DNA of 64,000 nt from Candidatus Tidjanibacter faecipullorum (lineage in GTDB: Bacteria > Bacteroidota > Bacteroidia > Bacteroidales > Rikenellaceae). The position numbers and the translations under genes are program-made. The stretch is from positions 46,702-110,701 of the forward strand of contig DXCC01000005.1 of the NCBI GenBank assembly GCA_019116245.1, written 5' to 3'. Below, in pieces: positions 49,512 through 58,261 of this stretch (positions are counted from its first letter, which is position 1; the number at the start of each line of letters is the position of its first letter). The notes below the pieces were generated by a model. The model was given only the letters and a program-made list of their open reading frames with translations. It was not told the DNA's origin and made no database searches.

Positions 49512-50750
49512 ATGGTAAAGATCAAACCTTTCAAAGCCACCCGTCCGCCGAAACAGTATGCGGCCGAGGTTGCTTCGCGTCCCTACGACGTACTGAACTC
49601 GCAGGAGGCCAAAGCCGAAGCTACCGAGCGTTCGTTGCTTCACATTATCAAACCGGAGATCGACTTCGACCCGATCGCCGGTGAACACGAACAGCGCGTT
49701 TACGACAAGGCTGTCGAGAACTTCAAACGCTGGAAAGAGAAAGGCTGGCTCGTAAAAGACCAGGAGGAGCACTACTACATCTACGCTCAGACCATGAACG
49801 GCAAGACGCAGTACGGTCTGGCCGTGGCTTCGCACTTCCAGGACTACATCGACGGCAAGATCAAGAAACACGAGCTCACCCGCGTGGAGAAGGAAGAGGA
49901 CCGCATGATCCACGTCAACATCCAGAACGCCAACATCGAGCCGGTATTCTTCGCCTATCCCGCCATCAAGGAAGTGGATGACATCGTGGCCAACATCGTG
50001 AAGAACCAGCCCGCCGAGTACGATTTCACCTCGGAGGACGGCGTACGTCACCAGATGTGGATCATCAACGACAAGGCCACCATCGACCGCATCACGAAGA
50101 TCTTCGCAGCGGTACCGGCCATGTACGTTGCCGACGGACACCACCGTACGGCCGCTGCTGCCCGCGTAGGTCAGGAGCGCATGAAAGCCAATCCGCACCA
50201 CACCGGTGAAGAGGAGTACAACTACTTCCTGGCCGTGATCTTCCCCGACAACCAGCTCAACATCATCGACTACAACCGTGTCGTAAAGGATCTGAACGGC
50301 CTCACGACCGAGCAGTTCCTCGATGCGCTGAAGAAGGATTTCGACGTGGTTGAGGTTGGCAAGGAGATCTACAAGCCGAACAAACTCCACAACTTCGGCA
50401 TGTACCTCGACGGCAAATGGTACAACCTGACCGCCAAACCCGGTACGTACGATGACAACGACCCGATCGGCGTACTCGACGTAACCGTTCTGTCGAACCT
50501 GGTACTGGATCGCATCCTGGGCATCAAGGACCTCCGCACCGACAAGCGCATCGACTTCGTCGGCGGTATCCGTGGTCTGGGCGAGCTGCAGCGCCGTGTG
50601 GACAGCGGTGAGATGAAGGTAGCCTTCGCGCTCTACCCCGTTTCGATGAAACAGCTGATCAACATCGCCGACAGCGGCAAGATCATGCCTCCGAAAACGA
50701 CGTGGTTCGAGCCGAAGCTGCGTTCGGGTATCGTGATCCACGAGTTCTAA
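49512..50750 (+). CDS. DUF1015 protein, possible serine kinase-like
   Basis: A 412-residue protein of the DUF1015 family. Typical features: MVKIKPFKATRPPKQYAAEV and RPYDVLNSQEA at the N-terminus, HEQRVYDKAVENFKRW, and VADGHHRTAAAARVGQ near residue 206. The DGHHR motif resembles the one in ParB-fold free-serine kinases (SbnI, SerK). With serC and serA immediately upstream this suggests a role in serine/phosphoserine metabolism, but the activity is not demonstrated for this family. A terminator follows 22 bp after the stop codon. Confidence 0.85.
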   Translation: MVKIKPFKATRPPKQYAAEVASRPYDVLNSQEAKAEATERSLLHIIKPEIDFDPIAGEHEQRVYDKAVENFKRWKEKGWLVKDQEEHYYIYAQTMNGKTQYGLAVASHFQDYIDGKIKKHELTRVEKEEDRMIHVNIQNANIEPVFFAYPAIKEVDDIVANIVKNQPAEYDFTSEDGVRHQMWIINDKATIDRITKIFAAVPAMYVADGHHRTAAAARVGQERMKANPHHTGEEEYNYFLAVIFPDNQLNIIDYNRVVKDLNGLTTEQFLDALKKDFDVVEVGKEIYKPNKLHNFGMYLDGKWYNLTAKPGTYDDNDPIGVLDVTVLSNLVLDRILGIKDLRTDKRIDFVGGIRGLGELQRRVDSGEMKVAFALYPVSMKQLINIADSGKIMPPKTTWFEPKLRSGIVIHEF

Positions 50751-50772
50751 TCGACCAAGGCCGATTGACGAC

Positions 50773-50803
50773 GGTCCGCATCTGACGATGCGGACCTTTT
50801 TTT
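50773..50803 (+). terminator. Terminator of the serC-serA-DUF1015 operon
   Basis: GGTCCGCATC (50773-50782) pairs perfectly with 50787-50796 across a TGAC loop, followed by seven T. Confidence 0.95.
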
Positions 50804-51345
<542 letters not shown>

Positions 51346-52167
51346 TCAAAAACGCGCCTCCGCCATGGTGCCGTAGAGCAGATCGGGTCGGATGACCCGC
51401 AACTGAAACGCACCGTCATACAGCGACAGCAGCCCTTCGATCCGGCCGCTGCCGTCGGGTACGATCCATCCCGCAAACTCCGCACGGCGCGAAGTCCGAA
51501 CAGCCATCCGCCGCCCCATGCGATCCTCCACATAGCACACCGTATCGGCAAAGCCGGACGCATCCGACGCATCGGGCAGACACCACGTCACGCCGGGCGT
51601 GACAAACTGTACGCCGTCAACGGCTACCAACCTCCCCAGATCCGCCACCGCGACCGTCTCCAGCGTCCGCACCACCGGCTGCAACCCCTCGTCCTCCGCC
51701 GGGGCAATCACCCGAACCCGTCGGCCGATCTCTTCCGCGGCAATGTAATCCGTCTCATATCCCTCGGTCGATGCGGAGCCGAGCTGCAGCACTCCCCCGC
51801 GCTCCCCGAGGGTGAGTCCGTTGCACACCACCTCCACGCGGCATCCCGGCGGATAGACGGCAAAGAGCTGTTCCGCATCGAGTTTCACCTCCACGACTCC
51901 CGTACCGTCATCCACGGCCAGCGTCTTGTAGTAGTTTCCCGAGCGGTCGGTACTGATCACCTCGCCCCGCAGGAGCCAGTTGGTGCGCACCGGAAACGGC
52001 TCTCCGCCGTAGCGGCCGTGCAGAAATGCGATCGACACCACCGCATCCGTACCCTCCTCCGACCCGGCCGGATCGGCTGCCCGTTCGGGGTAGCTGCATG
52101 CCCGGCCACAGACGAGCATCAGCGCCACCAGTCCCCACCTCAACCACTTATTCCACATCATACGCAT
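51346..52167 (-). CDS. DUF5689-type surface lipoprotein (second copy)
   Basis: A 273-residue exported protein of the DUF5689/OB-fold lipoprotein type. The N-terminus has a hydrophobic stretch (WGLVALMLVCGRACS) with Cys residues that could be a lipobox, although the lipobox pattern is weak. Core features: RTNWLLRGEVISTDRSGNYYKTLAVDDGTGVVEVKL (OB-fold strands), YPPGCRVEVVCNGLTLGERGG, and LGRLVAVDGVQFV. Three closely spaced ATGs (52167, 52161, 52158) could start it; all overlap the upstream gene's end. It resembles the adjacent 268-residue protein, so the pair is probably a duplication. Confidence 0.8.
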   Translation of the reverse strand: MRMMWNKWLRWGLVALMLVCGRACSYPERAADPAGSEEGTDAVVSIAFLHGRYGGEPFPVRTNWLLRGEVISTDRSGNYYKTLAVDDGTGVVEVKLDAEQLFAVYPPGCRVEVVCNGLTLGERGGVLQLGSASTEGYETDYIAAEEIGRRVRVIAPAEDEGLQPVVRTLETVAVADLGRLVAVDGVQFVTPGVTWCLPDASDASGFADTVCYVEDRMGRRMAVRTSRRAEFAGWIVPDGSGRIEGLLSLYDGAFQLRVIRPDLLYGTMAEARF

Positions 52168-52954
52168 CCCTTAACTTCAAGGCAAAAACCTTCCGCGAAC
52201 CGTCATAGGGACCGTAAAGCAGGATCCCCGTCAGGATCACGCTGTCGGAGGGCACCCGCTCCCCGGCAAAATCGGCATAGCCGCTCGTCACGACCCGCAC
52301 CGTATCGCCCGTCCGGTCCCGAAAAGCTACCGTTCCCGTCTGCGGCACCCCGTTTTCGTCCGCCGCAACAGCCCAGCAGGCCGGGCTCTCCGCCGTCCGG
52401 ATCACCGGACCGATCCGCACCAGCCGACCGCACATCGGTTCCTCCAGCCGGGCGATCGCATACCGGAGCGGTGTCTCGTGACGAAACCGCACATCCCGCT
52501 CCAGGCAGGCGTCCAACACGGCCCGGGCGCCGAACTCCGCCGCCCGATCGCCGTCGGCACAGGCACCGATCTGCACCACACCGTCGTACCGACCGATGGC
52601 CAATCCCTTCAGATGGAGCACTACGCGCCGGCCGCGCGGCACATACCGGAACAGGTCATAACACCCCGCACGCACCTCCACCGCCGCGGATGCATCCTCG
52701 ATGAAGAAACTGCGGTAGAAATTACCGGCCCGATCGTCCGAGGTCACATACCCCTCGACCACCATATCATCGGTCACCGTCTGCGCCGTCTCCCCGCCGA
52801 AGGTGCGCAGCTGGGCGAGCTGCGTATTGGGCAGTGTCGTCACCTCCGGCCACGCCTCCGCCGGCAGCGGACCGAAGCGGTCGTAGCCGCAGGATACCGC
52901 CAGCGTGCCGCACAGCAGCAGGAGTACGCACCGTCGCATTGTTTGCTGTTTCAT
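52148..52954 (-). CDS. DUF5689-type surface lipoprotein (first copy)
   Basis: A 268-residue exported lipoprotein. Signal MRRCVLLLLCGTLAVSCGYD with Cys near residue 22 (LAVSC). Core features: VVEGYVTSDDRAGNFYRSFFIEDASAAVEVRAG (OB-fold), VPRGRRVVLHLKGLAIGRYDG, RLVRIGPV and a late FAGERVPSDSVILTGILLYGPYDG. It begins 5 bp after the TonB-dependent receptor stop, and its end overlaps the second copy. In Bacteroidota such OB-fold lipoproteins accompany outer-membrane receptors, suggesting a role in surface capture or uptake of an unknown ligand. Confidence 0.83.
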   Translation of the reverse strand: MKQQTMRRCVLLLLCGTLAVSCGYDRFGPLPAEAWPEVTTLPNTQLAQLRTFGGETAQTVTDDMVVEGYVTSDDRAGNFYRSFFIEDASAAVEVRAGCYDLFRYVPRGRRVVLHLKGLAIGRYDGVVQIGACADGDRAAEFGARAVLDACLERDVRFRHETPLRYAIARLEEPMCGRLVRIGPVIRTAESPACWAVAADENGVPQTGTVAFRDRTGDTVRVVTSGYADFAGERVPSDSVILTGILLYGPYDGSRKVFALKLRDAYDVE

Positions 52955-52959
52955 ACCAC

Positions 52960-55395
52960 TCAAAAACTTACCGTCACCGAAGCCAGCACCGTCCGGGGAT
53001 AGGCATAGCCGTAGCGCGACGGGAAGGGGGTGTACACCTCCCGGCCGCCCACCGTCCGCCGCTCCATCCGCATCTGCTCGTAACCGCCGTACACGATCTC
53101 CTCCAGCCCCAGCAGGTTGTCGATCGACAGGCTGACAAACACGCGCACCCCCGACCAGTCGAACCCCTTGGTCACTCCGACATTGACCACCCAGGCGGCC
53201 GGCAGCCGCTCCTGACGCAGACACGCCAGCCGCTCCTCGGGCGACGCCATGCCGGCCAGTACCCGGTCGGTGCGACGCAGCGGGTTGGGCTCGACATAAC
53301 GGCGGTCGGCCCACAGCCCCTCGACCGAGAAGCCCCACGAGGAGGCTGTCCGGTACTGGACAACCACACCGGCCGTCGTCTGCGGCGAGGAGGTGTGGAC
53401 AAAACCCTTCATCCGACTCCGGTCATCCTCCATCAGCACGGCATGGGTCGCATCCTCCCGAATCTGCACCCGGGGATCCGCGGCATAGCAGTAACTGCCC
53501 GTCGCAAAGGCAACCTGCACGGAAAGCCGGTCGGTAATCGCCGCACGGAAGCCGAGTTCCACGCCCCAGTTGCGCTTGGCAATACCGGTCACGGCCAGAT
53601 CGCAGTAGGTCCGGTACATGTCGTCGTAATAGCGGATCACCTGCGTCTCGTCGTCGGTGCGCATCACGAAGGCGGCCGCCTGCAGCTCACCGAACCACCC
53701 CACCGGCACCCGGTAGTCCAACGAGGCCCCCACGGCCCGCATCAGGCAGGGCCGGTCGATCGTCGTATTGAAATAGTCGGGCGCCAGGAACAGATCCTCG
53801 TAATGGGGCATATAACCTCCCGCATGGAGCTGCAGGACAATCCGGTGAGCGGGCGTAAAGTTGCACCGGCCGACGGCAAAGGCCTGCCACGGGGTAAACC
53901 GCAACGCCTCGGAAGGGCCGAATGAAGAGGCTCCCGACCGGCTCTGCTTCGCATAGCGCCCCGTCCGCCGGAGCGTGGCCACGGCCACCTCGCTGCCCAG
54001 TTCCAGATGCCAGCGTCCATGCCGGTAGCGCAGCGAACCGAAAGCCACGGCTTCGCTCCGCCGGATGTCGTAATCGTAGTCGAACCGGTCGCCGACCCCT
54101 ATCCTCCGCCCGGGATGGCGCAGGTCGCTCTCCTCGCCCGTAAAGGGATCGCGGTTCACCGCATAGGTGGCACCGAGCAGATCGGCCACGGTACGGTAGC
54201 AGTTGCTGTGGTCCAGCCGAAGCCGTACCCCGTAGTCACCGCCCAGCCCGAGGGGTGCCCCGGTACGCCCCGTCAGGGCCAGCTGAAAGTTGTCGAGCCG
54301 TTCATTCCGCCGGTCGGCCCAATAGCCCGCCTCACCGTCGCCCGAGAAAAGGTTGGCATCGTACAGCGTCCGCCAGTCGATCTGCGTCACCTGCTTGTCG
54401 CCGCTGCGCCACAGCTCCGCCAGCCGGTCGGCCAGACGGGGATCGTCGCAATGACCGGGCAGATTGGCATAATAGTCGGGATAGGGACTTGCGGCATCCG
54501 TCCACACCAGTCCGCTCCGGCTCCGCACGCCGAACCGGTACCCGCAGGCCACCCGGTAGCGTTGCCGTTCGGAGGGTTGCCAGCGCCATTCGGCCACCGC
54601 CAGCGGTGTCCGGTCGTACCGCACCCGTGCATTGCGCATCCGCCCGGCGTAGGGCCCCCAATAGGGATTGTACCGGTTGTTGCCGGTCAGGTCGAACACC
54701 TCCTGCTCGGTCCACCCGCGCAGGCCGCGCTGCTGGGGTGCGGCCATCAGAAACAACGCCAGGGACATCTGCTCCCGCCATCGTTTCTCGACGGACAGTG
54801 CTCCCATGTAGGCCTCCGTGAAGACGCCCGGCATCCAGGCATCCTCGCCCCAGCGTCCGCGCAGCGTACCGGCCAGGTACCACCCGCGTCCGAGCGAACC
54901 GGCCGCCCGGAACCGCAGACCGCCCCGATACCGCCGTTCGGAATAGGTGCAGGTGACCGACATGCCCTCCGGCGAGGAGGAGGCCCCCACCTCGTAGGTA
55001 TCGACAAACAGCGGCGAATAGTACCCATCCACCACCCCGCCGGTACGCGCAGCGGCCGGAGCCAGCGCGGCGAGCGCCGCATACAGGCCATAATCGGGAT
55101 AGCGGCCCAGCTCGTCGGAAAACTCCAGTCCGGCCACACCGACCCGCTGAAACCGGTCGTCGGCCCCCCGCGGCGTATAGGTCGTGAAGGCAAAACCGTA
55201 GCGGGAAATGCGGGAAAATACGGAGGACTCGTCGCCCAGCGGGGCATAGAACAGCGCCGTATCGACCACAATCTCCCGAAAGTCATCCTCATACGGAGCA
55301 CCGGGCACGGCTTCGTCGAACGGCTCCTGCGCACGGGCCGCAAGCCCGGCAACGAGCAGCACGCCCAGCATCACTCCCCGGCCCCATCGCTTCAT
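52960..55395 (-). CDS. TonB-dependent receptor-like outer-membrane protein
   Basis: An 811-residue exported outer-membrane protein. It has a signal peptide (GVMLGVLLVAGLAARA) and a short plug-like N-terminal region: DESSVFSRISRYGFAFTTYTPRGADDRFQRVGVAGLEFSDELGRYPDYGLYAAL (residues about 50-105), where RGADDR and GLEF stand in for the usual plug motif. The barrel then spans to a final YAYPRTVLASVTVSF, an aromatic C-terminus typical of outer-membrane barrels. No carboxypeptidase-like regulatory domain or TonB box was recognised. Ligand unknown. It heads the operon with two DUF5689 lipoproteins. Confidence 0.87.
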   Translation of the reverse strand: MKRWGRGVMLGVLLVAGLAARAQEPFDEAVPGAPYEDDFREIVVDTALFYAPLGDESSVFSRISRYGFAFTTYTPRGADDRFQRVGVAGLEFSDELGRYPDYGLYAALAALAPAAARTGGVVDGYYSPLFVDTYEVGASSSPEGMSVTCTYSERRYRGGLRFRAAGSLGRGWYLAGTLRGRWGEDAWMPGVFTEAYMGALSVEKRWREQMSLALFLMAAPQQRGLRGWTEQEVFDLTGNNRYNPYWGPYAGRMRNARVRYDRTPLAVAEWRWQPSERQRYRVACGYRFGVRSRSGLVWTDAASPYPDYYANLPGHCDDPRLADRLAELWRSGDKQVTQIDWRTLYDANLFSGDGEAGYWADRRNERLDNFQLALTGRTGAPLGLGGDYGVRLRLDHSNCYRTVADLLGATYAVNRDPFTGEESDLRHPGRRIGVGDRFDYDYDIRRSEAVAFGSLRYRHGRWHLELGSEVAVATLRRTGRYAKQSRSGASSFGPSEALRFTPWQAFAVGRCNFTPAHRIVLQLHAGGYMPHYEDLFLAPDYFNTTIDRPCLMRAVGASLDYRVPVGWFGELQAAAFVMRTDDETQVIRYYDDMYRTYCDLAVTGIAKRNWGVELGFRAAITDRLSVQVAFATGSYCYAADPRVQIREDATHAVLMEDDRSRMKGFVHTSSPQTTAGVVVQYRTASSWGFSVEGLWADRRYVEPNPLRRTDRVLAGMASPEERLACLRQERLPAAWVVNVGVTKGFDWSGVRVFVSLSIDNLLGLEEIVYGGYEQMRMERRTVGGREVYTPFPSRYGYAYPRTVLASVTVSF

Positions 55396-55430
55396 ATTGT
55401 ACTATTTTTCGATCCGTATCTGTTATTCAA

Positions 55431-55459
55431 CAAATATAAGTAAATCGCCCGAAAACAAA
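55431..55459 (-). promoter_or_regulatory. Promoter of the TonB receptor operon
   Basis: Minus-strand TTTG (55459-55456), a 17-bp spacer, and TATATTTG (55438-55431). The receptor start codon is 35 bp downstream. It overlaps the upstream region of the lipocalin promoter, so the two divergent units may influence each other. Confidence 0.7.
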
Positions 55460-55479
55460 TTGTCCACAGAAAACGGTGT

Positions 55480-55493
55480 GGCAAGTTTTTTGC
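55480..55493 (+). promoter_or_regulatory. Sigma-54-like promoter of the lipocalin gene
   Basis: TGTGGCAAGTTTTTTGC: GG (55480-55481) and GC (55492-55493) are separated by exactly 10 bp, the best RpoN match in this window. The inferred transcription start is 20-30 bp before the lipocalin frame. Confidence 0.6.
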
Positions 55494-55527
55494 ATGATTC
55501 TTATTATACAACCAAAAAAGCAACTGC

Positions 55528-56073
55528 ATTACGAAACACACCAAACTCATTGCCTGGACCGGAACACTGTTGGCCGTCAGCCTCTTTGCGACGTCCTGTT
55601 TTTCCAAAGGCCGCACCATCCCCGAGAAGGCCGAAGCCGTCACGCCGTTCGACGCCTCGCGCTATCTGGGCACCTGGCACGAAGTTGCCCGTTTCGACTT
55701 CAAGTTCGAGCGTGGCCTGAGCAAAACCACCGCCAACTACGCCCTCAACGAGGATGGCAGCATCAAGGTCATCAACCGCGGCTACAATGCCGAAAAGGGC
55801 AAATGGAAAGAGGCCGAAGGCAAAGCCGTCTTCATCGGTGATCCGAACATCGCCATGCTGAAGGTCTCCTTCTTCGGTCCGTTCTACACGGGCTACAACG
55901 TGATCGCCATCGATCCCGAGTACAAATATGCACTCGTGGCCGGCAAGAACCTCGACTACCTCTGGCTGCTGTCGCGCGAACCTACCATGCCGCAGGAGAT
56001 CATCGACCAGTACCTGGCCATTGCCAAGGCTATCGGTTACGACACCTCGCGCCTGCTCTGGGTCGAGCAGTAA
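55528..56073 (+). CDS. Outer-membrane lipocalin lipoprotein (non-ATG start)
   Basis: About 181 residues in the frame from an ATT codon at 55528. The expected signal (TKHTKLIAWTGTLLAVSLFATSC) is in frame, but the usual ATG is absent: the codon at 55531 is ACG, one base from ATG, preceded by ATT. A TTG at 55570 would truncate the signal. The mature part is bacterial lipocalin (Blc-like): DASRYLGTWHEVARFDFKFE, LSKTTANYALNEDGSIKVINRGYN, then GYNVIAIDPEYKYALVAGKNLDYLWLLSREP near the end. It would bind a lipid or hydrophobic ligand at the outer membrane and may help envelope repair. A near-consensus sigma-54 site lies upstream. Confidence 0.8.
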   Translation: MTKHTKLIAWTGTLLAVSLFATSCFSKGRTIPEKAEAVTPFDASRYLGTWHEVARFDFKFERGLSKTTANYALNEDGSIKVINRGYNAEKGKWKEAEGKAVFIGDPNIAMLKVSFFGPFYTGYNVIAIDPEYKYALVAGKNLDYLWLLSREPTMPQEIIDQYLAIAKAIGYDTSRLLWVEQ

Positions 56074-56098
56074 CCGGTCCCTCCGCTCTGCACTTCAT

Positions 56099-56131
56099 CA
56101 TCCGCCGCATCCTCTGCGGCGGATGTTTTTT
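56099..56131 (+). terminator. Lipocalin terminator
   Basis: CATCCGCCGCA (56099-56109) pairs perfectly with 56115-56125 around a TCCTC loop and is followed by six T. Confidence 0.95.
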
Positions 56132-56160
56132 ACCCCCCGTACCGGGCAGAATCCGACAAA

Positions 56161-56193
56161 TTGCACACAAAACCGGAATTATTGTTAAATTTG
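56161..56193 (+). promoter_or_regulatory. Promoter of the acyltransferase-like gene
   Basis: TTG at 56161-56163, a 22-bp spacer, and TAAATTTG at 56186-56193. The spacing is slightly long for the consensus. The start codon is 47 bp downstream. Confidence 0.55.
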
Positions 56194-56240
56194 CAAATTG
56201 TCATTCGGCAAGCTACGAACCCAAACGAAACAGCGGACAG

Positions 56241-57374
56241 ATGGTAACCATCATACCCATTTCTACGAAGAAAGAGCTGAAACAATTCACGAAGTTCAAA
56301 CTACGCCTTTACCGGAACAATCCCTTTGCGGCCCTGCCGCTCTATGCGGACGAACGCGAAGCCTTGCTCGACGGACGCAATCCGGCCCTGAAGCGCTACC
56401 GCCATCAAGTGTTTCTTGCCAAACGCGACGGCAAGGTGGTGGGGCGCATCGTAGGCATCATCAACCACGTCAGCAACCGCAAGGAGGGAACCAACTACGT
56501 CCGCTTCGGTTTTGTCGATTTCATCGAGGATTTCGAGGTGGCCGAAGCGCTGGTGCACGCCGTCGAGGAGTGGGGCCGGCAGTATGGCATGACCGCCATC
56601 CACGGTCCGCTGGGCTTCACGGACTTCGACCCCGAGGGCATGCTGATCGAGGGATTCGAGGAGATGAGCACCATCGCCTGCTTCTACAACTACCCCTACT
56701 ACCCCGAGTTCTTCCGCCGCATGGGTTTTGAACCCGTGGCCGAATGGGCCGAATACAAGATCTTCGTTCCCGATACGCTGCCCGAAAAATACCTGCGCAT
56801 CGCCGACATTGTCCAGCAGAAATACGGGCTGCGGATCAAGCGGTTCCGCCGCATCTCGGACATCGTGCGCGAAGGTTACGGCCACCAGTTGTTCCGACTG
56901 CTGAACGTCACCTACGCCCACCTGTACGGCTTCACGGAGCTGACGGAGGAGATGATCGAATACTACATCCGCAAATACGTTCCGCTGCTGCGACTCGAAC
57001 TGCTGACCCTGATCGTCAACGACCGGGACGAACTGGTCTGCTTCGGCGTGGCCCTGCCCTCGCTGACGCGCGCCATGCAGCGGGCCCGCGGCCGCATGTT
57101 CCCGCTGGGCTTTCTCTACCTGCTCCGGGCGCTTTACAGCCACCATGCCAAGGTCTGCGACCTGATGCTGGTTGCCGCCCGTCCCGACGTACAGAACATC
57201 GGCGCCGCCGCCCTGCTCTTTACGGACATGATTCCGCAGTTCCAGCGGCTGGGTACGGAATATGCCGAGAGCAACCCCGAACTGGTGGAAAATCAGCGCA
57301 TCCACGCCCTGTGGAGCAATTTCGACAAGGTGCAGCACAAACGCCGCGTCGTCTTTGCCCGCAACATTCAATAG
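56241..57374 (+). CDS. GNAT-fold protein of unknown substrate
   Basis: A 377-residue protein with two GNAT-like halves. The N-terminal half has VFLAKRDGKVVGRIVGIINH and the acetyl-CoA-like region FVDFIEDFEVAEALVHAVEEWGRQYGM. The second half repeats the fold with LLRLELLTLIVNDRDELVCFGVALP and LVAARPDVQNIGAAALLFTD. Bacteroidales genomes carry close homologues as singletons. Substrate unknown; the tandem-GNAT layout is inferred from pattern. Monocistronic with its own promoter and a strong terminator. Confidence 0.82.
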   Translation: MVTIIPISTKKELKQFTKFKLRLYRNNPFAALPLYADEREALLDGRNPALKRYRHQVFLAKRDGKVVGRIVGIINHVSNRKEGTNYVRFGFVDFIEDFEVAEALVHAVEEWGRQYGMTAIHGPLGFTDFDPEGMLIEGFEEMSTIACFYNYPYYPEFFRRMGFEPVAEWAEYKIFVPDTLPEKYLRIADIVQQKYGLRIKRFRRISDIVREGYGHQLFRLLNVTYAHLYGFTELTEEMIEYYIRKYVPLLRLELLTLIVNDRDELVCFGVALPSLTRAMQRARGRMFPLGFLYLLRALYSHHAKVCDLMLVAARPDVQNIGAAALLFTDMIPQFQRLGTEYAESNPELVENQRIHALWSNFDKVQHKRRVVFARNIQ

Positions 57375-57386
57375 CCGGACCCATCC

Positions 57387-57433
57387 AAAACGACAGGGGC
57401 GCTGCTCACGATGAACAGCGCCCCTGTCGTTTT
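57387..57433. terminator. Bidirectional 18-bp hairpin between convergent genes
   Basis: AAAACGACAGGGGCGCTG (57387-57404) pairs perfectly with 57416-57433 around an 11-nt loop, ending in TTTT on the + strand and TTTT on the - strand. Serves both the acyltransferase and rsmA. Confidence 0.95.
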
Positions 57434-57450
57434 CCGTTATGCGCCGCCGG

Positions 57451-58221
57451 TCAACGGTGTTCGGCCACCCAGTTGGTCAACTCGACAAACTCGGCCACGG
57501 TCAGCGTCTCGGCCCGACGCGGGAAGAAGGGATGCTCCGCCCCGCCGAAATCGCCGAAAGTTGCCCGCAGCGGATTGCGCAGCATCTTGCGCCGCTGACC
57601 GAACGCCGCCTTCACCACCCGCACGAAGAGCGCCTCATCGCCACCCAGGTCGTGCACACCGTTGCGGCGCAGCCGGATCACGGCGCTCTTCACCTTGGGG
57701 GGCGGGTTGAAGACATGCTCATGCACCGTAAAGAGGTACTCGATGTCATACCACGCCTGCAGCAGTACGCTCAGGATGCCGTAGTCGCGGCTGCCGGCCG
57801 GTTCGGCGATCCGTACGGCCACCTCCTTCTGCACCATGCCCACGCATTCGGGCACGAGGTCGCGATGCTCCAGAATCTTGAAGAAGATCTGCGAGGAGAT
57901 GTTGTACGGAAAGTTTCCGATCACCTTCACGCCCTGCGGGAACATCGTCCCGAGGGGCATGTGCAGAAAATCCTGTGCATACAGCCGGTCGGCAAATTCG
58001 GGATAGTGACGGTGGAGATAGGCGATGCTCTCATCATCCACCTCGGCGCCGTAAAGGGTGATGTCGGACCGGGCCAGCAGAAACCGGGTCAGCATGCCCG
58101 TTCCGCAGCCCACTTCCAGCACGTCGCCTCCGCCGGAGAGCGCCTCGGCAATCCGTTGCGCAATGCGGGTGTCCGTCAGGAAATGCTGTCCCAACGCTTT
58201 TTTGGCTCTTACTTCCTGCAT
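57451..58221 (-). CDS. rsmA: 16S rRNA dimethyladenosine transferase
   Basis: A 256-residue enzyme that dimethylates A1518 and A1519 of 16S rRNA late in 30S assembly. N-terminal VRAKKALGQHFLTD, SAM motif VLEVGCGTGMLTRFLL, catalytic NFPYNISSQIFFKIL and the C-terminal FNPPPKVKSAVIRL. Length typical of the KsgA family. It follows the methyltransferase gene on the same strand by 40 bp. Confidence 0.97.
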   Translation of the reverse strand: MQEVRAKKALGQHFLTDTRIAQRIAEALSGGGDVLEVGCGTGMLTRFLLARSDITLYGAEVDDESIAYLHRHYPEFADRLYAQDFLHMPLGTMFPQGVKVIGNFPYNISSQIFFKILEHRDLVPECVGMVQKEVAVRIAEPAGSRDYGILSVLLQAWYDIEYLFTVHEHVFNPPPKVKSAVIRLRRNGVHDLGGDEALFVRVVKAAFGQRRKMLRNPLRATFGDFGGAEHPFFPRRAETLTVAEFVELTNWVAEHR

Positions 58222-58261
58222 ATCGTTGCGGCGGTTCCCCGCCCTGTTAGCTTGTTACACA

